Positions 1 to 11,527 of a DNA stretch of 64,000 bases are shown here, piece after piece. The translations under genes were made by a program, and so were the position numbers. The notes beneath the pieces were generated by a model. It had not been told where the DNA came from, ran no database searches, and saw only the letters and a program-made list of their open reading frames with translations. The DNA comes from Lactifluus volemus (Eukaryota > Basidiomycota > Agaricomycetes > Russulales > Russulaceae), in the NCBI GenBank assembly GCA_022376515.1, contig WTXI01000083.1, positions 62,001-126,000 of the forward strand, read 5' to 3'. Positions within the stretch are counted from its first letter, which is position 1. Every line of letters starts with the position of its first letter.

Positions 1-1430
1 AATTGACCGCATCGGTGTGTCCAGTAAATGGGCCTGCTACAACCTGTCCTGTTGTGGCATCCCACACGCAGATCGTGTGATCAAACGAGGCCGATACGAT
101 ACGCTGTCCTTCCGGCGAGAATGCAACAGAATAGACCGCATCGGTGTGTCCAGTAAATGGGCCAGCTACAACCTGTCCTGTTGTGGCATCCCACACGCAA
201 ATCGTGTGGTCCCACGAGGCTGATGCGATATGCTGTCCGTCCGGCGAGAATGCAACAGATAAGACCCCATTGGGGTGTCCAGTAAATGGGTCTGCTACAA
301 CCTGTCCTGTTATGGCATCCCACACGCAAATCGTGTGATCCCACGAGGCCGATGCGATACGCTGTCCATCCGGCGAGAATGCAACAGAATTGACCGCATC
401 GGTGTGTCCAGTAAATGGGCCAGCTACAACCTGTCCTGTTGTGGCATCCCAGACGCGAATCGTGCTATCCCTCGAGGCCGATGCGATACTCTGTCCTTCC
501 GGCGAGAATGCAACAGAATGGACCCCATCTGTGTGTCCAGTAAATGGGCCTATAACCTGTCCCGCCATGGCATCCCACATGCAAATCGTGCGATCAAACG
601 AGGCCGATGCGATACGCTGTCCGTCCGGCGAGAATGCAACAGAATTGACCGGACCGGTGTGTCCAGTAAATGGGCCAGCTACAACCTGTCCTGTTGTGGC
701 ATCCCACACGCAAATCGTGTGATCCCACGAGGCTGATGCGATACGCTGTCCGTCCGGCGAGAATGCAACAGAACAGACCACATCGGTGTGTCCAGTAAAT
801 GGGCCTGCTACAACCTGTCCTGTCGTGGCATCCCACACGCGAATCGTGTGATCCCACGAGGCCGATGCGATACGCTGTCCTTCCGGCGAGAATGCAACAG
901 AATAGACCCCATCGGTGTGTCCAGTGAATGGGTTTGCTACAACCTGTCCTGTTGTGGCATCCCACAAACGGATCGTGTGATCATACGAGGCCGATGCGAT
1001 ACGCTGTCCATCCGGCGAGAATGCAACAGAATAGACCGCATCGGTGTGTCCAGTAAATGGGCCTGCTACAACCTGTCCTGTTGTGGCATCCCACACGCGA
1101 ATCGTGTGATCCCACGAGGCCGATGCGATACGCTGTCCATCCGGCGAGAATGCAACAGAACCAATTTTATCGGTGTGTCCGGCGAATGGGCCCGCTACGG
1201 CCTGTCCTGTTGTGGCATCCCACAAGCGAATCGTGCGATCATACGAGGCCGATGCGATACGCTGTCCGTCCGGCGAGAATGCAACAGAATCGATTTCATC
1301 GGTGTGTCCGGTGAATGGGTCCGCTACGGCCTGTCCTGTTGTGGCATCCCACAAGCGAATCGTGCGATCCTCCGAGGCCGATGCGATACGTTGTCCGTCC
1401 GGTGAGAATACAACTGAATTGACCGCGTAG
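1..1430 (-). repeat. Tandem WD40 repeat array, 129-bp unit
   Basis: Eleven repeat units are anchored at 21, 150, 279, 408, 537, 663, 792, 921, 1050, 1179 and 1308. The period is 129 bp (43 codons), except one 126-bp unit at 537-663 that lacks a codon. On the minus strand each unit reads as a WD blade with a GHT start, a VAFSPDGQRI core and a final VWD. Units are nearly identical at the DNA level, and the residue after SAS varies (F, W, R, Y, E). The array continues beyond the window. The open plus-strand frames over it are antisense shadows. Confidence 0.95.
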
Positions 1431-4309
1431 TCATGGACCTGAATTGTCATTTCCAATGCTGGCCAATGAGACAACCGCCCACGTTCAAAACTCAACGTGC
1501 GAGGAAATTGGTGAACGAATTGATTCAGGACCCGGGAAGACGTTGGTGTGAATGGAAGGGCAGAGACATAGATATGAGGAGCGCTCCTTGCCACCGTCAT
1601 TCCGAAATACTGTACAAACGAGGATGCATCCTTTACTAGTGACGACAAATTCTTCACTTCCGTTTGCAAACTCTGCTGCGACTTTACACGAAGGTTAGCA
1701 TATGTCATATTGGATTATAGAATGTACCTACCTCCCGCTGCAACCACATCAACATGTATGACAATCCTTGTGAAGCAATGCCCACCCTGTCCTTGACACT
1801 GAGCACTTCCAGCCAAAACAAAAACTTTGTCTCGAAGAGCGATCGGAGTTTCTTGAAAATATCGTAGTCGAAGGCAAGATGTTGTAAATGATCGCCCCAG
1901 TAAATACAGGCATACGATAGAGCAGGCCCAACGTGTTTGGCAATTCGAGATTCCAAATCTGGCACGTCGCAATTCGCGAGATATGACGACTCGAGTTTGC
2001 AGATGTTGAACTTGAGGTTGTTGAGCATTAAACCGAGGCAGGAATGTGCCAACTGATGGTGGGAATCCGCAAGATCCACGAAAAAGACGTTGCTCGCCTT
2101 ATTCGTGAGAAAGTCACGGAACGAGGTGTGGAGAGGAACGATGGGACGCGTCTGATCGGATGAAGTGACATTACTCAGCAGCGAGCCGAGGTCACCAAGG
2201 ACTTCAAGAATAAGAAGCGGATCAGAATCCTCGGGGTCATCAACCGGTGCATGCCGTCGTAGTCCAATCAAGGTCTCAACCGAAATGGGTTCGACCGCAG
2301 CAAGAAGTTGCCCATGATCGACCGAAATAGCACCTGTGCTGCTTCTGATTTGAAGTACTCTTCGAGAACCTCTTCGTACAAGCCATCCAACAGACCTTTC
2401 CCACCATGGCCTTGAGAGTGTCCCAACAGGCGCTGGACCCGCTTTTCATGTTGATCCCACGACTGGCACGGCCATTTATGAACCCAGATGCAACGGCCAC
2501 CCACTGAAACAGGCCTTCTGCCGCCTTTGCTAATTTGTCCCCATGCTCTTTAAACACCTCTTCGGGGAGCTCATTCCGAAGATATGCCACAATATCTTGC
2601 TCCGTTTTGCAGCCAGTACCGCGTCATCCATGTAGAGGGTATGGATGGATCGCGCGTTGGAAAACGCACGTTCGATACCATTCTCCGGCCTCGAGGTGAT
2701 GAGTACGCGGACGTTTGCCGGGAGGTCAACGAGACGTTGAGCAAGGAACGTGTGCAGCCCATTTTTGCCGATCACGGCTCCACTCTCGTCCAACGCATCG
2801 ATGATGATCAGAATTGGACCGGGAAGTGGCAGGTCCTTGAGCGATTCGAGAGGAGGCAATCGAAAAGTGTACGGTAGTCTCGTGTACTACGGAGAGATGA
2901 ATCATCCTTGATGACTCTTCCGAGTGCGTGTTTGAATGTAGGATAGTGATCAGCGAGATCGCGTGCAAGTGTCGTGAACAGCTGGTAAGCCTCGTCTTTC
3001 GACGTTCTTTCGCATGAAAGCGAAGTATGAGCCGAGACATTTCTTGTCGAAGCGAAGCGCCACCTCATGGGCAATTGATGACTTTCCCATGCCTGCTTGG
3101 CCGAGAAGAACGAGCGCACGCTCCGATCCGGGATTGTTGATCCACTTGGCGATATAGTCCAAGAAGGCCACACGGGTGCCCGGAAGACAGCGCCTCTCAT
3201 CGCCGAATCGCCGGCCTCCCTTATAAGGTAGTTCTCTGATCATTGCATTCAATTCTGTGTCCATAAGGCTGTGAGACCGACGATGCATCGATTTTGTGAC
3301 TGTCAAATTTACGCACCGCTTCTAATGCTAGGTTCGACACCTCCATTAGCTGCGTATTTACGTTCCTCACACCGCCCTGGGTTTGAAGGACAGCATGTGC
3401 GAGGAACTCCTGTCGTAGTCGAGCAAGGGTGCCACTATAGTCTTCAACTTTTCCGTCAACTCGGTGAGCAATATTCTTCATAGTCCGCGTTACTGAAAAC
3501 CACATTTTAGTAATCCGCAACAAGACAGGTCAAGATAACATACCGACTGCGGCATCCTTCGCATATAATTCAATAAATTCGGCACATCCGAGACGCACTG
3601 CAGCATCTCATCCAAGATTTTGGCCTGCTTCGACTCCGGCTGGATGTCCTCAAAATGTCCGCCTCCTTTGCGAATTCAAAGCATCACGTATCGCATAAGT
3701 AGTGTTCGGACGTTGTCGTCACGCTTAAACTGTTGTAACAAAGTCTGGCGGCGAGGCTGAATGAATGTTTCATATCCTCTGACCAGGCAATGACACACAC
3801 CTCGGGATCTTTGAGAGCAGCGTCCATGCTGAGCGGCCTGAGAGTTCAGCTGAGGGGAGGAAATTATCTCAGCGAAGTGTAGAGAACAACAATGCGAGCC
3901 ATACTTTCAGAATTGGGCCAACAATGTCCATCACTTTCTTGATAGTTTCGACAGTACTCTTCCACGTCTTCACGGTGTCCATAGCCTCCTCAGCACGATC
4001 AGAGAATGTGACATATCCGTCCGGCTGTCTGCTACTGCTCCCACAGGAGCACTACTCTCGAGGGAGGGTCACCCGAAGGAGGTAGAGGGGAAGTAACGGC
4101 CGTTGATTGGATGGGTTCACCGCTGGCCTGAACATCAGGGGGCAGGATCTCCTTCGGCGACAGGATTGTCTACATTGGTTGTTGCAGGGTCCGGGATGCT
4201 GACCGCCGCAGTCATGGATGAATTCGAGTTTATTGACACAGTGATCGTCAAGTAGGGCGAGGCAGCTCGGAGGCATGTCCTGCATGAGCATTACAAAGAG
4301 GAACATCAT
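1..4309 (-). CDS. NACHT-WD40 NLR-like protein, 3' partial, frame-disrupted
   Basis: This is a fungal STAND/NLR-type gene read right to left and cut by the window start. N-terminal exons (about 3545-4215) match my memory of the helical N-terminal region of Agaricomycete NACHT-WD40 proteins. An intron fits at 3493-3543 (GTATGT...TTCAG). The NACHT domain shows Walker A GQAGMGKSS near 3070-3105, Walker B ILIIIDALDES near 2775-2820 and a sensor-like VRVLITSRPE near 2690-2720. A long helical linker (1705-2271) ends at an intron with GTAGGT near 1729, and the WD40 array follows from about 1430 to position 1. The reading frame breaks about six times between 3300 and 2270, so it may be a pseudogene or carry sequence errors. 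The first exon and true start (about 4215 or 4309) are uncertain; a C-run near 4140 also breaks frame. Such proteins act in non-self recognition and programmed cell death in fungi (family knowledge); the role here is inferred. Confidence 0.75.
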
Positions 4310-4576
4310 GTTCTACATGTGGGTGCTTAGCTGGACGCACAAGAGATTCCAATAAAAATACGAACCGCGTTGGGGCTCACAACTTTCACAGGCAATCACC
4401 TTCGTTCCAACAAGGGTATCTTTCCTAAACGTTCTTTTCACATAAAGAGATATTGTGATATCGGAATGTGGTTGTACAGCGCTGCAGGAGACTCAGTTTG
4501 GAAATAAAAATAAAAATAGGACTGTCCCACAAGGCGTCGACATTCCCACCCCATTCTACACGATTCCCCACACTCT

Positions 4577-4820
4577 TCACAGATGGTGTTCGCCAAGTTC
4601 TCGTCCCATCGGATACTGTGGTATAACATCTTCTTCGTTTCCCATGAAAGGGAAGGCCGTACGCTCTGAGGACTAGCAAGGGAAAGATAATTAGTAAATT
4701 TGAGAGAATAGTCATGAAGATACGCACCAGTGACATGGTGTGAGCTAGGTTGTGTTCCGCTGGTCTGGGGGCGGCTGGTGGACGGTATTCTGGAGATTTG
4801 AGGATCTGGGCTGTAGTCAT
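4577..4820 (-). CDS. Possible tiny two-exon gene, function unknown
   Basis: An ATG at 4820 opens a 31-codon exon. A 55-bp intron with GTGCGT donor and CTTGCTAG acceptor (4673-4727) fits, and the second exon ends in TGA at 4577-4579, giving a 62-residue proline-rich acidic peptide. No domain is recognised. It lies upstream of the NACHT gene on the same strand and could instead be its 5' leader exons. The good splice signals are the only real support. Confidence 0.25.
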
Positions 4821-5210
4821 GGTTATCAGCAAGGTAAATCGGGGTGAGGGAGTACATACGAATTGGTGGTCATTTGAGTGTGTTCGAGGGGTTAAAGAAG
4901 TTGGGGGCGATGGGAGGAGTTGAGAGGTTATAATAAACCGAACACGAACAAGCCTTGAGGCAAGCATGTGCCCATGAAAATAACCACAAACTTCCACTGC
5001 AGAAGCTGATGATCGATGATAAGGATGTTCCTCCGAGGAATATGTCATATCGCTGAAGCTGCCTAGTGGTCAGTCTATGATACATACTGACGAGAGACGA
5101 TTTTTCAATCATCTACAATTGATGGATTGGTTGATGTGATGACATAAAACGGTGGGCTCGGTGATGCGCCGAGCCGACCCTTTGTGAGTTGCCGCCACCG
5201 CACCCTCGCC

Positions 5211-6682
5211 ATGAGCACCAACACAACTGCTGCTGCCTCTCAATCCGGTCCAGAACTTCTCAAGTCAGACCGAACTTCTTCAACAGGGGACGACTTCCAT
5301 CGCTAAATCAACTCGCAGCACGCATCGGAGCCAACACCCCACCGCCAGCCAACCCATCCATCGTCAGTCGGCCGCGCTTAGCCGCCTCTCTCCTCCGCAC
5401 AGGCTCGCAAACGTCCCTCTCGACCGCGACATCTGTCGCAGATTCTGTCGCAGTCAACGTCCCCCTGACACGTTCTACTTCTCCCGCCGCCCTCTCCACC
5501 TCCCCGCCCAACTCGACCAACGGCTCCGTCAATGGTGATGCGATCGCTGCGGCGGGCCCAGGCGAACCTCTTACCACAGAGCAGGTGGAGAAACTCGCCC
5601 AAGAGACCTCCATACTCGAGAACAGACGATGAAGAAGACGAAAGGATTCAAAAACATCCCCACCCTCGACGCCATCACGGCGCACTATGCGCGCACGCGT
5701 ACCCTCAGCGTCGACGGCACCGCGGTGCCTCCCGAAGCAGAGCCCATCGAAGATCCTCAGACACCAGGCTTGATGACGAAGCCGCCCGAGCATCCTTTGC
5801 AGCATTCATGGTGCGTCTCAGTTCGCCCACCGCAAAAAGCCCACTAATTCTATTCGGCCGACACATTTATACAGGACGATCTACCACGATACCAAGGCAA
5901 AGGTCCATACACGCCGATTTCCTCCACGGAGAACACACAGCATCCAGTGCCAGCTGACTCTGGGACTTACGAAGCGGGCCTGACGACGGTGGGCGAGTTT
6001 GATACCGTCGAGTCGTATTGTCGGTATTTCAACTGGCTCAAGCCGCCGTCGAAGCTGGAGCGCAACTCGAACTATCACCTGTTCAAGTCGGGCATCAAGC
6101 CGATGTGGGAAGACGAGGCGAACGCGAATGGGGGCAAGTGGGTGCTCACGATGAAGAACAACCCCGCGCTGCTCGACCGGTGCTGGCAGTGGCTCACCAT
6201 GGCACTCGTCGGTGAGGAACTCGACGAGAGCGACGAGATCTGCGGTGCCGTCGTTAGCTTGCGATCCAAGGTTGATCGTATCCAACTTTGGACACGCTCA
6301 AAGGACGACGTGAAAAGGTCAACGGTATCGGGCGCAAGCTCGTCAAGCTTCTCGATGTCTCGGAAGCAGATGGGATCGGTCTCGAATTCCAGGTAAGTCA
6401 GCCCTTCCTTCTGGCGTCTTTTTTCATCCATCACCCTGCTAGTATAATACGGAGGATCGTCCACTTCCGAACAAGTTCCTCTCGATACATACGGTCCCTC
6501 AATCGTCCTATCGTTCGACATTTAACAAGGGAAATAGTCCAGTGACTGGTCCTGGCGATGGCCCAACGCCAGTTAGCACCAGCTCGGGTGGGGCATTTAC
6601 GGGTTTTGGGGTCAATGGTGGTGTGCTCGGCGGCCCCGGTGGTGGATGGCGCTCGAAACGCTCTGGCGCGGGCACGTCTTAG
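5211..6682 (+). CDS. Eukaryotic translation initiation factor 4E family protein
   Basis: This encodes an mRNA cap-binding protein of the eIF4E family, which recruits capped mRNA to the ribosome through eIF4G or represses it if 4E-HP-like. The core shows HPLQHSW, then SNYHLFKSGIKPMWED, NANGGKWVL, DESDEICGAVVSLR and DRIQLWTR, in the family order, after a long Ser/Pro/Thr-rich N-terminal extension. Introns fit at 5811-5874 and 6393-6442; the last exon ends in a Gly-rich tail at TAG 6680-6682. The start at 5211 gives MSTNTTAAAS. Reading this protein needs four shifts, near 5270, 5625, 5898 and 6310, and each equals one missing base. The position matching the eIF4G-binding Trp73 of human eIF4E appears to be Cys (VESYCRYFNW). 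The gene identity is secure; the subclass and the integrity of this copy are not. Confidence 0.88.
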
Positions 6683-8088
6683 TACGTAAGGCGCGCACAT
6701 TTTTGCGTTGTCCGTAGATTTTTGGAGCCCATTCCCTGTCGTCAAAGAAGTCGAATGTAAACGTTTTGTATCACCCCTTTCCCCCTCGTTTACTTCTGTC
6801 ACGGTTCCTCCTTTCCGATCGGGTTGTACGTTATTATGTTCGTTTGTGCATTTGGGCGGCCGCCCCCGGTTTTACCGCTTCTCCTAGATGAATTTTGAAT
6901 ATCTTGCAGGGAGCAGAAAATATCGCCTTGTTGTCGTAGTGACGATGTTTATGAACGCGAATCGGCCTCTAATGATGTACAATATCAGAGTATCGAAGGA
7001 TCCCGTGGGGCATCAGCAACTGAGGAAAACTGGGGCTAGTCTTAAAATGACGCCTGGTTTTTTCGGGGCCCTGGTTTCGCAATTACTACACGTTCGATTA
7101 TGTCGCCATCTTGGCGTGAAATGGTATCCCATCTTCTCCGAGTCCACAAGCGTAGCAGCCACTACTGTGGTCACCCAACTCGGAAATCATGATGCAAATC
7201 AACTTTGACGACTGATCCATTTTTGAATGTCTCTAGTGACTATTTCCGAGAACCTGTGCGTGAGCTCCTTGGTCAATCTGGTCAGATCCAGATTCCCGTT
7301 GTTGGCTTCTTTTAGATCTACTGTACCATTTAGAATTCGGAAGCCATTTTCGTCTACAGAGAGCGGTTCAGGCGCGCAAATCGTGATCTGCTACTAAGAA
7401 TGTGCGTCATATGGTACACCCGCCCGACTTTTCTGTTCTCATGACGGAACGTAGTTGCTGCCTTTTTCAGTCGCCGGATCTAGGGCTTCACTGGCACGTG
7501 CAGCAGGGTTCCTGGACCACTCTGCCTATAAGAGGTCTACGTTTGCCATTTGAGGGCGTAGTACATGTACACACTACATGGGCGGCGCTGGGACCCCATG
7601 AAAGAGCTTAGTCAATATCGAGTGGTTAGGGGCTTTGCCGCGCTCCGTGTGTAATAAGTGAGTGAGACCGCGCCGGTACTAAGTAAATTTATCCCGCTGA
7701 CAGATCGGTTGCCGTGCCCATCTTCGGGCCCTTTCCTCCGGTCCTTTCCCTCCAGCTCCAGCATTTCCTCCAAGTCACACCTCAGGCAGGCTTCCAGAAT
7801 GTATCCGACCCTTACTAGGTAGATGTGGCTGTTCTTTAGGTGTTTTATTCGACGTTGGGGTCACGGCTTTGTCGCTCTCAAGGGGTGCTTCACTCTAGCT
7901 TTTACATTACTACACCGGACCAACAGAAGGAATTGTATAATGTGCATTTATGAGGCAATATCGCATAGTTTGCTTCTGCTTCGCTACAGATAAGGGTACT
8001 AGTGCGTCGCTGGCAACGGTGCTGCCTTGCGACCAAAATTTTTGGCGATTCAACATGGGAACTGATCAACTGTGCCCGTGCCATTGGC
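6683..8088 (+). other. Gene-free stretch: eIF4E 3' region and left edge of tandem duplication
   Basis: I see no credible gene here. The ORF at 6888-7208 has no recognisable domain or composition. From about 7720 the sequence resembles that at 10230 and belongs to the upstream part of the first tandem duplication. Confidence 0.5.
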
Positions 8089-8096
8089 TATAAAAG
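8081..8096 (+). promoter_or_regulatory. CCAAT-type and TATA box, secreted protein gene A
   Basis: CCATTGG (reverse CCAAT) at 8081-8087 is followed directly by TATAAAA at 8089-8095, 54 bp before the ATG. The same arrangement is kept in copy B. Confidence 0.8.
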
Positions 8097-8148
8097 CATT
8101 ACATCCCTCACCAGATTTTCCATCAGCTCTCAACACTCAGGCTTATCA

Positions 8149-8958
8149 ATGATGTCATATTCAACCGTATTTACATTCCTGCTCCTCCTTTCTGGCTTTG
8201 CATTTGCCCAGGGTCAAAGTATCTTTGCTCCAAACTGCACTGCGCCAGAGATGGATTGGGTACGATCAAGAGATTTGTTTATCCAGACGACTTTTGAAAG
8301 GCTCATTGCATCATCCAGACATTCAACTCCCTCAGACAAAATCCGTGTGTAGTCGGGGCGTATATGATGTCAACTTGCAATAATGGCTGTATGTCATTCT
8401 AATTGTGTTCACCACCCTCGCGTCCTCATCTCTTGTAGCATTTACGGTGCCGCAGCTTGAGCCACCGCAGGCCGTATCATACATGGGTGCATATGGTGCC
8501 GCTTCCGGAGACCTGTGCATGTGCAACACTGTCGCATATTCGCTTATGTCTGCATGTGGTGCATGCCAAAAACATGATTGGAGGAGGTATGTTTCATTGA
8601 ATTCCTCCCGCGATTCGCTTTTTCCAACCTGTTATTAGCTGGGCTGCTTGGATCGAGAACTGCACACATGTTCTGCCCCCGTCAACGCAAGTTCGATTGT
8701 TATGCTGTTATTACTCTGTCCTGATAGAGAATTTTACCCAGTTTTCCTAACCCAGTTCCCGCCGGAACACGAGTACCTCATTGGGCCTTCGACGACTCTT
8801 CAACTAGTGATTTTGCCAACCAGAAAGGCTGGGATCCCCTACAGGCTATGGCGTCCGGCGGTATGAACTTTCCCCTCTAGTATTCTCTCATTAGCTGTCT
8901 CACGTATGACACCCTAGATTCCCCTGAAGTGGGGCCGCCTAGCGGGACGTGCCTCTGA
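8149..8958 (+). CDS. Secreted cysteine-rich protein, tandem copy A
   Basis: Six exons give a 178-residue protein: 8149-8259, 8319-8388, 8439-8586, 8639-8686, 8742-8860 and 8918-8958. It begins with a signal peptide (hydrophobic FTFLLLLSGFAFA, cleavage likely after FAFAQ). The mature part has a Cys-rich core with CMCNTVAYSLMSACGACQ, an aromatic W-A-A-W-I-E-NC segment, VPAGTRVPHW, and a GDSPE-like end, the order I recall for a common Agaricomycete extracellular family of unknown function. Members often end in a Ser/Thr stalk and a membrane helix; this copy stops after GPPSGTCL, so it should be fully secreted. Intron 4 starts with GCAAGT instead of GT. Two start codons stand side by side (MM), and the first is used here. 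Confidence 0.75.
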
Positions 8959-10500
8959 TCACTGCTCCCGGGACCACGAATTCATTCGTCTTACGTGGCA
9001 CACACCCACTTCCCTGTCTTGAGCCCCCTGAAGCTACTTCCGCACGCGGCGTTATCTGGTTCCCAGCCATGCCCCGTGTTTCTCTATCCCTTCATCTCTT
9101 TCGTCTCCTGACTGTATACCGCTGTTTCAAGAGAGCGCGACCCCGGGCCGTGATTTTGCACGTGTCCGAATCATTCATGTACCTATCACCCCTTGTTCTC
9201 CCATTCTGCGTTGCTGCTAGTTTTTGCAGGACCTTATACCCCTTCTTCAAATTTCTAGACAAATGCCACTTCCAACCTATACGCCCTCCTGCAGGATCCG
9301 TCCCTACATACCCCTTTGGGCTACGTTTGTTTCCATGTCACAGTACACCTGTCAGTTTAGTTCCGATCTTTGCCAAGTCCCATTTCTTCTCCAAATCTTC
9401 ACGTAGGAAGCATTTGAACCTGAAGATAGTGTTCGGATGTTCCAAAGATTTTTTTTTCAGTCCTTAGGACGGTGCGTTATCACTTGCGTTGCTACCGGCT
9501 CTTTGAGTTGCGACTTTGGGTGGCTATGCGTGATTGATGGGTGTTCAAAATTTGAAGAGCCCAATGGCGAAGGTCGCATATGAAGGGTGATAGTAGCCCG
9601 CAAAGTCAGATGGACAATAGTTTAGGGTTGCTAAGGAACTGGAGATCCGTGACGCCGGGCCCGGGTCTGGACCACCTTAGTGAGAGTCTATGCTGGGGAG
9701 TGAACGCGCGCAGGCAACTAACTGGATGATGCCGTTATACAATACAAGTTCCCAGCGCATGATGGGCAGTAAAGGAAACATTTTATAATGGTCGGCGAAG
9801 GAACGCTGACGCGTATCGATGAGTAACGGCGGCCAACTTTGGAGGAAGTGGATTCGCGCACTGGCACGCCCGCATCCCAAGTTCTCGTTTGCGATTTTTC
9901 AAAGACGATACCTCGTTGCGTGGCGCGTAGATGGTCAACGTTTAGTGCCGTTTTCAGGACAGAGATTGACACATTTGACGGCTGAATTCAAGTGACGTTT
10001 CACCTTTCTCTCAAGGCAACGGTAAACAACGATCAATATATGTCTAGGAGATACGCCGTTTGATTGTTAATAACAAATATGAAACCACCATTAGTTAAAT
10101 CAGGATTGGAGTGCTTGCCTATGAAACTATGTGGTTGTAACAAAGCAAGCGGTGGTTAATGGGCTCGTGTGCGAAGGCCACGGCGTTGAGGTCTGCCAGT
10201 GCCGCGGCCTGACGTCGCCGCTCTTCTCTGCGAGACCGTGCCGGCCCGGCCCGGGTGCTAAGCACGATTACGGGCACTCCTTCCAGCATTTCCTCCCAGA
10301 CACACCTGAACCAGAGTATGTCTGGCCCTTAATAATAGGCGCTGTTTTTTTTTTTTTTAGTTTCTTTGGTCCGATGTTGAGGTCAGGGCTTTTATCGTTC
10401 TCAGTAGCTTCACCCTAGCTTTTACTTTACACCTGACTACTGCAACAGCCTGAGGGCCTGAGGGCCTGTGTAAGCCCGAGGTGCATTTATGAAGCAACTG
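8959..10500 (+). other. Gene-free spacer between duplicated genes
   Basis: No supported gene. The part to about 9800 is downstream sequence shared with copy B. From 10230 on it is the upstream region of copy B, including a T run near 10346. Confidence 0.5.
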
Positions 10501-10592
10501 CCACAGATTGGGTAGTTCGCTTCAACATCACTACCTGTCCTGCCGCCAAATTTTCAGCGACCCAACGACGGAATTTATCCAATGTGCCTGGG

Positions 10593-10608
10593 CCATTGGG
10601 TATAAAAG
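10593..10608 (+). promoter_or_regulatory. CCAAT-type and TATA box, secreted protein gene B
   Basis: CCATTGG followed by TATAAAAG at 10601-10608, matching copy A at 8081-8096. The ATG is 71 bp downstream. Confidence 0.8.
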
Positions 10609-10678
10609 TGTCACATCCTTCACCGGCTTCGCCACTGGGCTCTCAACACTCAGGCTATCAATAGTGACATATCCAATC

Positions 10679-11527
10679 ATGATTGTGCTTACACTCCTGC
10701 TCAGGTTCCTCCTTTCTGGCTTTGCATTTGCCCAGAATCCCCGTGTAACTGGTCTGAACTGCACTCAACCCAGCGGCTGGGACTGGGTACGATCAAGAAA
10801 TTTGTTTGTCCAGACGTGTTTTGAAAGACTCATTGCATAATCCAGTCATATAATTCCCTCGGACAAAGTCCATGTACAGTCGCGGCATATATGATGTCAA
10901 CTTGCAGTAGTGATGGCGGTATGTCATTCCCATTGTGTTTACCACTCGCATACTCGCATCCTCACCTCTGGTAGTATGGAATATGTCCAACTCGCCGATG
11001 TCGTTTGGCAAAGGATACACCCCAACTCGCGGTAACCTGTGCATGTGCAACTCCCTCATGTATTCGCTCCTATGTGCGTGTTCCGGATGCCAGGGAGGTG
11101 GTTGGTTCCCGTATGTTTTTTTTTCATTGAATCCCTCCCTCGATTCGCTTTTGCCAACCTATTATCAGTTGGGATATTTGGTCCGGGGCTTGCAACACGA
11201 CGACCGCACCGTAAGTTAATTATTACGCAAACGTTTTATTACTCTGTTCTGACGGAGAATTTTACCAGTTTTCCTCACCCAGTTCCCTGCGGAACGACAA
11301 TACCTCATTGGGCTGTCATTGACCTTATCGTTAGTTTGTTCTATTCAGTTTCCGGCACGTATTGATTGATTACTCAGGACCCGCTAACCTGGAATTACGA
11401 TCGGGTCAGGATGGCCGGCGGTATGAACTTTCTCCTCTAGTATTCTCCCATTGGCTGTCTCTCACGCGACTCCTTAGATATGCCTGAATTGCCGCCTGGT
11501 ACTGTGTTCAACAGAATGTGCCACTGA
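10679..11527 (+). CDS. Secreted cysteine-rich protein, tandem copy B
   Basis: Paralogue of copy A. Seven exons (10679-10786, 10846-10918, 10975-11110, 11169-11210, 11269-11329, 11378-11420, 11478-11527) sum to a clean 170-residue frame. It has a signal peptide (MIVLTLLLRFLLSGFAFAQ), the Cys core CMCNSLMYSLLCACSGCQ, a WDIWSGACNTTTAP segment matching W-A-A-W-I-E-NC of copy A, and a PELPPGT end. The ATG matching copy A's start has become ATA, so translation probably begins 10 bp further on, at 10679. It has one more intron than copy A (11330-11377), and its intron 4 donor is the normal GTAAGT. Function unknown. Confidence 0.72.

Larger units (their letters stand above)
7720..9800 (+). repeat. 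Tandem segmental duplication 1, copy A
   Basis: This block matches 10230-12490 from the promoter through the gene to the downstream flank. Shared landmarks include the CCATTGGCTATAAAAG promoter, the secreted-protein exons, GGACGGTGCG(T/C)TATCACT near 9469/12100, GATGGACAATAGTTTA near 9610/12306, and CATGATGGGCA near 9758/12439. The copies have clearly diverged by substitutions and indels. Confidence 0.85.

Noticed and set aside
17..1430. Long open frames on the plus strand and other minus frames across the repeat array
   Set aside because: They are antisense or off-frame shadows of the WD40 repeats; the coding frame is the minus frame with VAFSPDGQRI and VWD.
1..1430. Regular 129-bp repeats as a possible CRISPR-like or satellite array
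   Set aside because: The repeats translate into WD40 blades joined to a NACHT gene, and the genome is eukaryotic.
6888..7208. 106-codon ORF downstream of eIF4E
   Set aside because: No domain or homologous counterpart and unconvincing composition.
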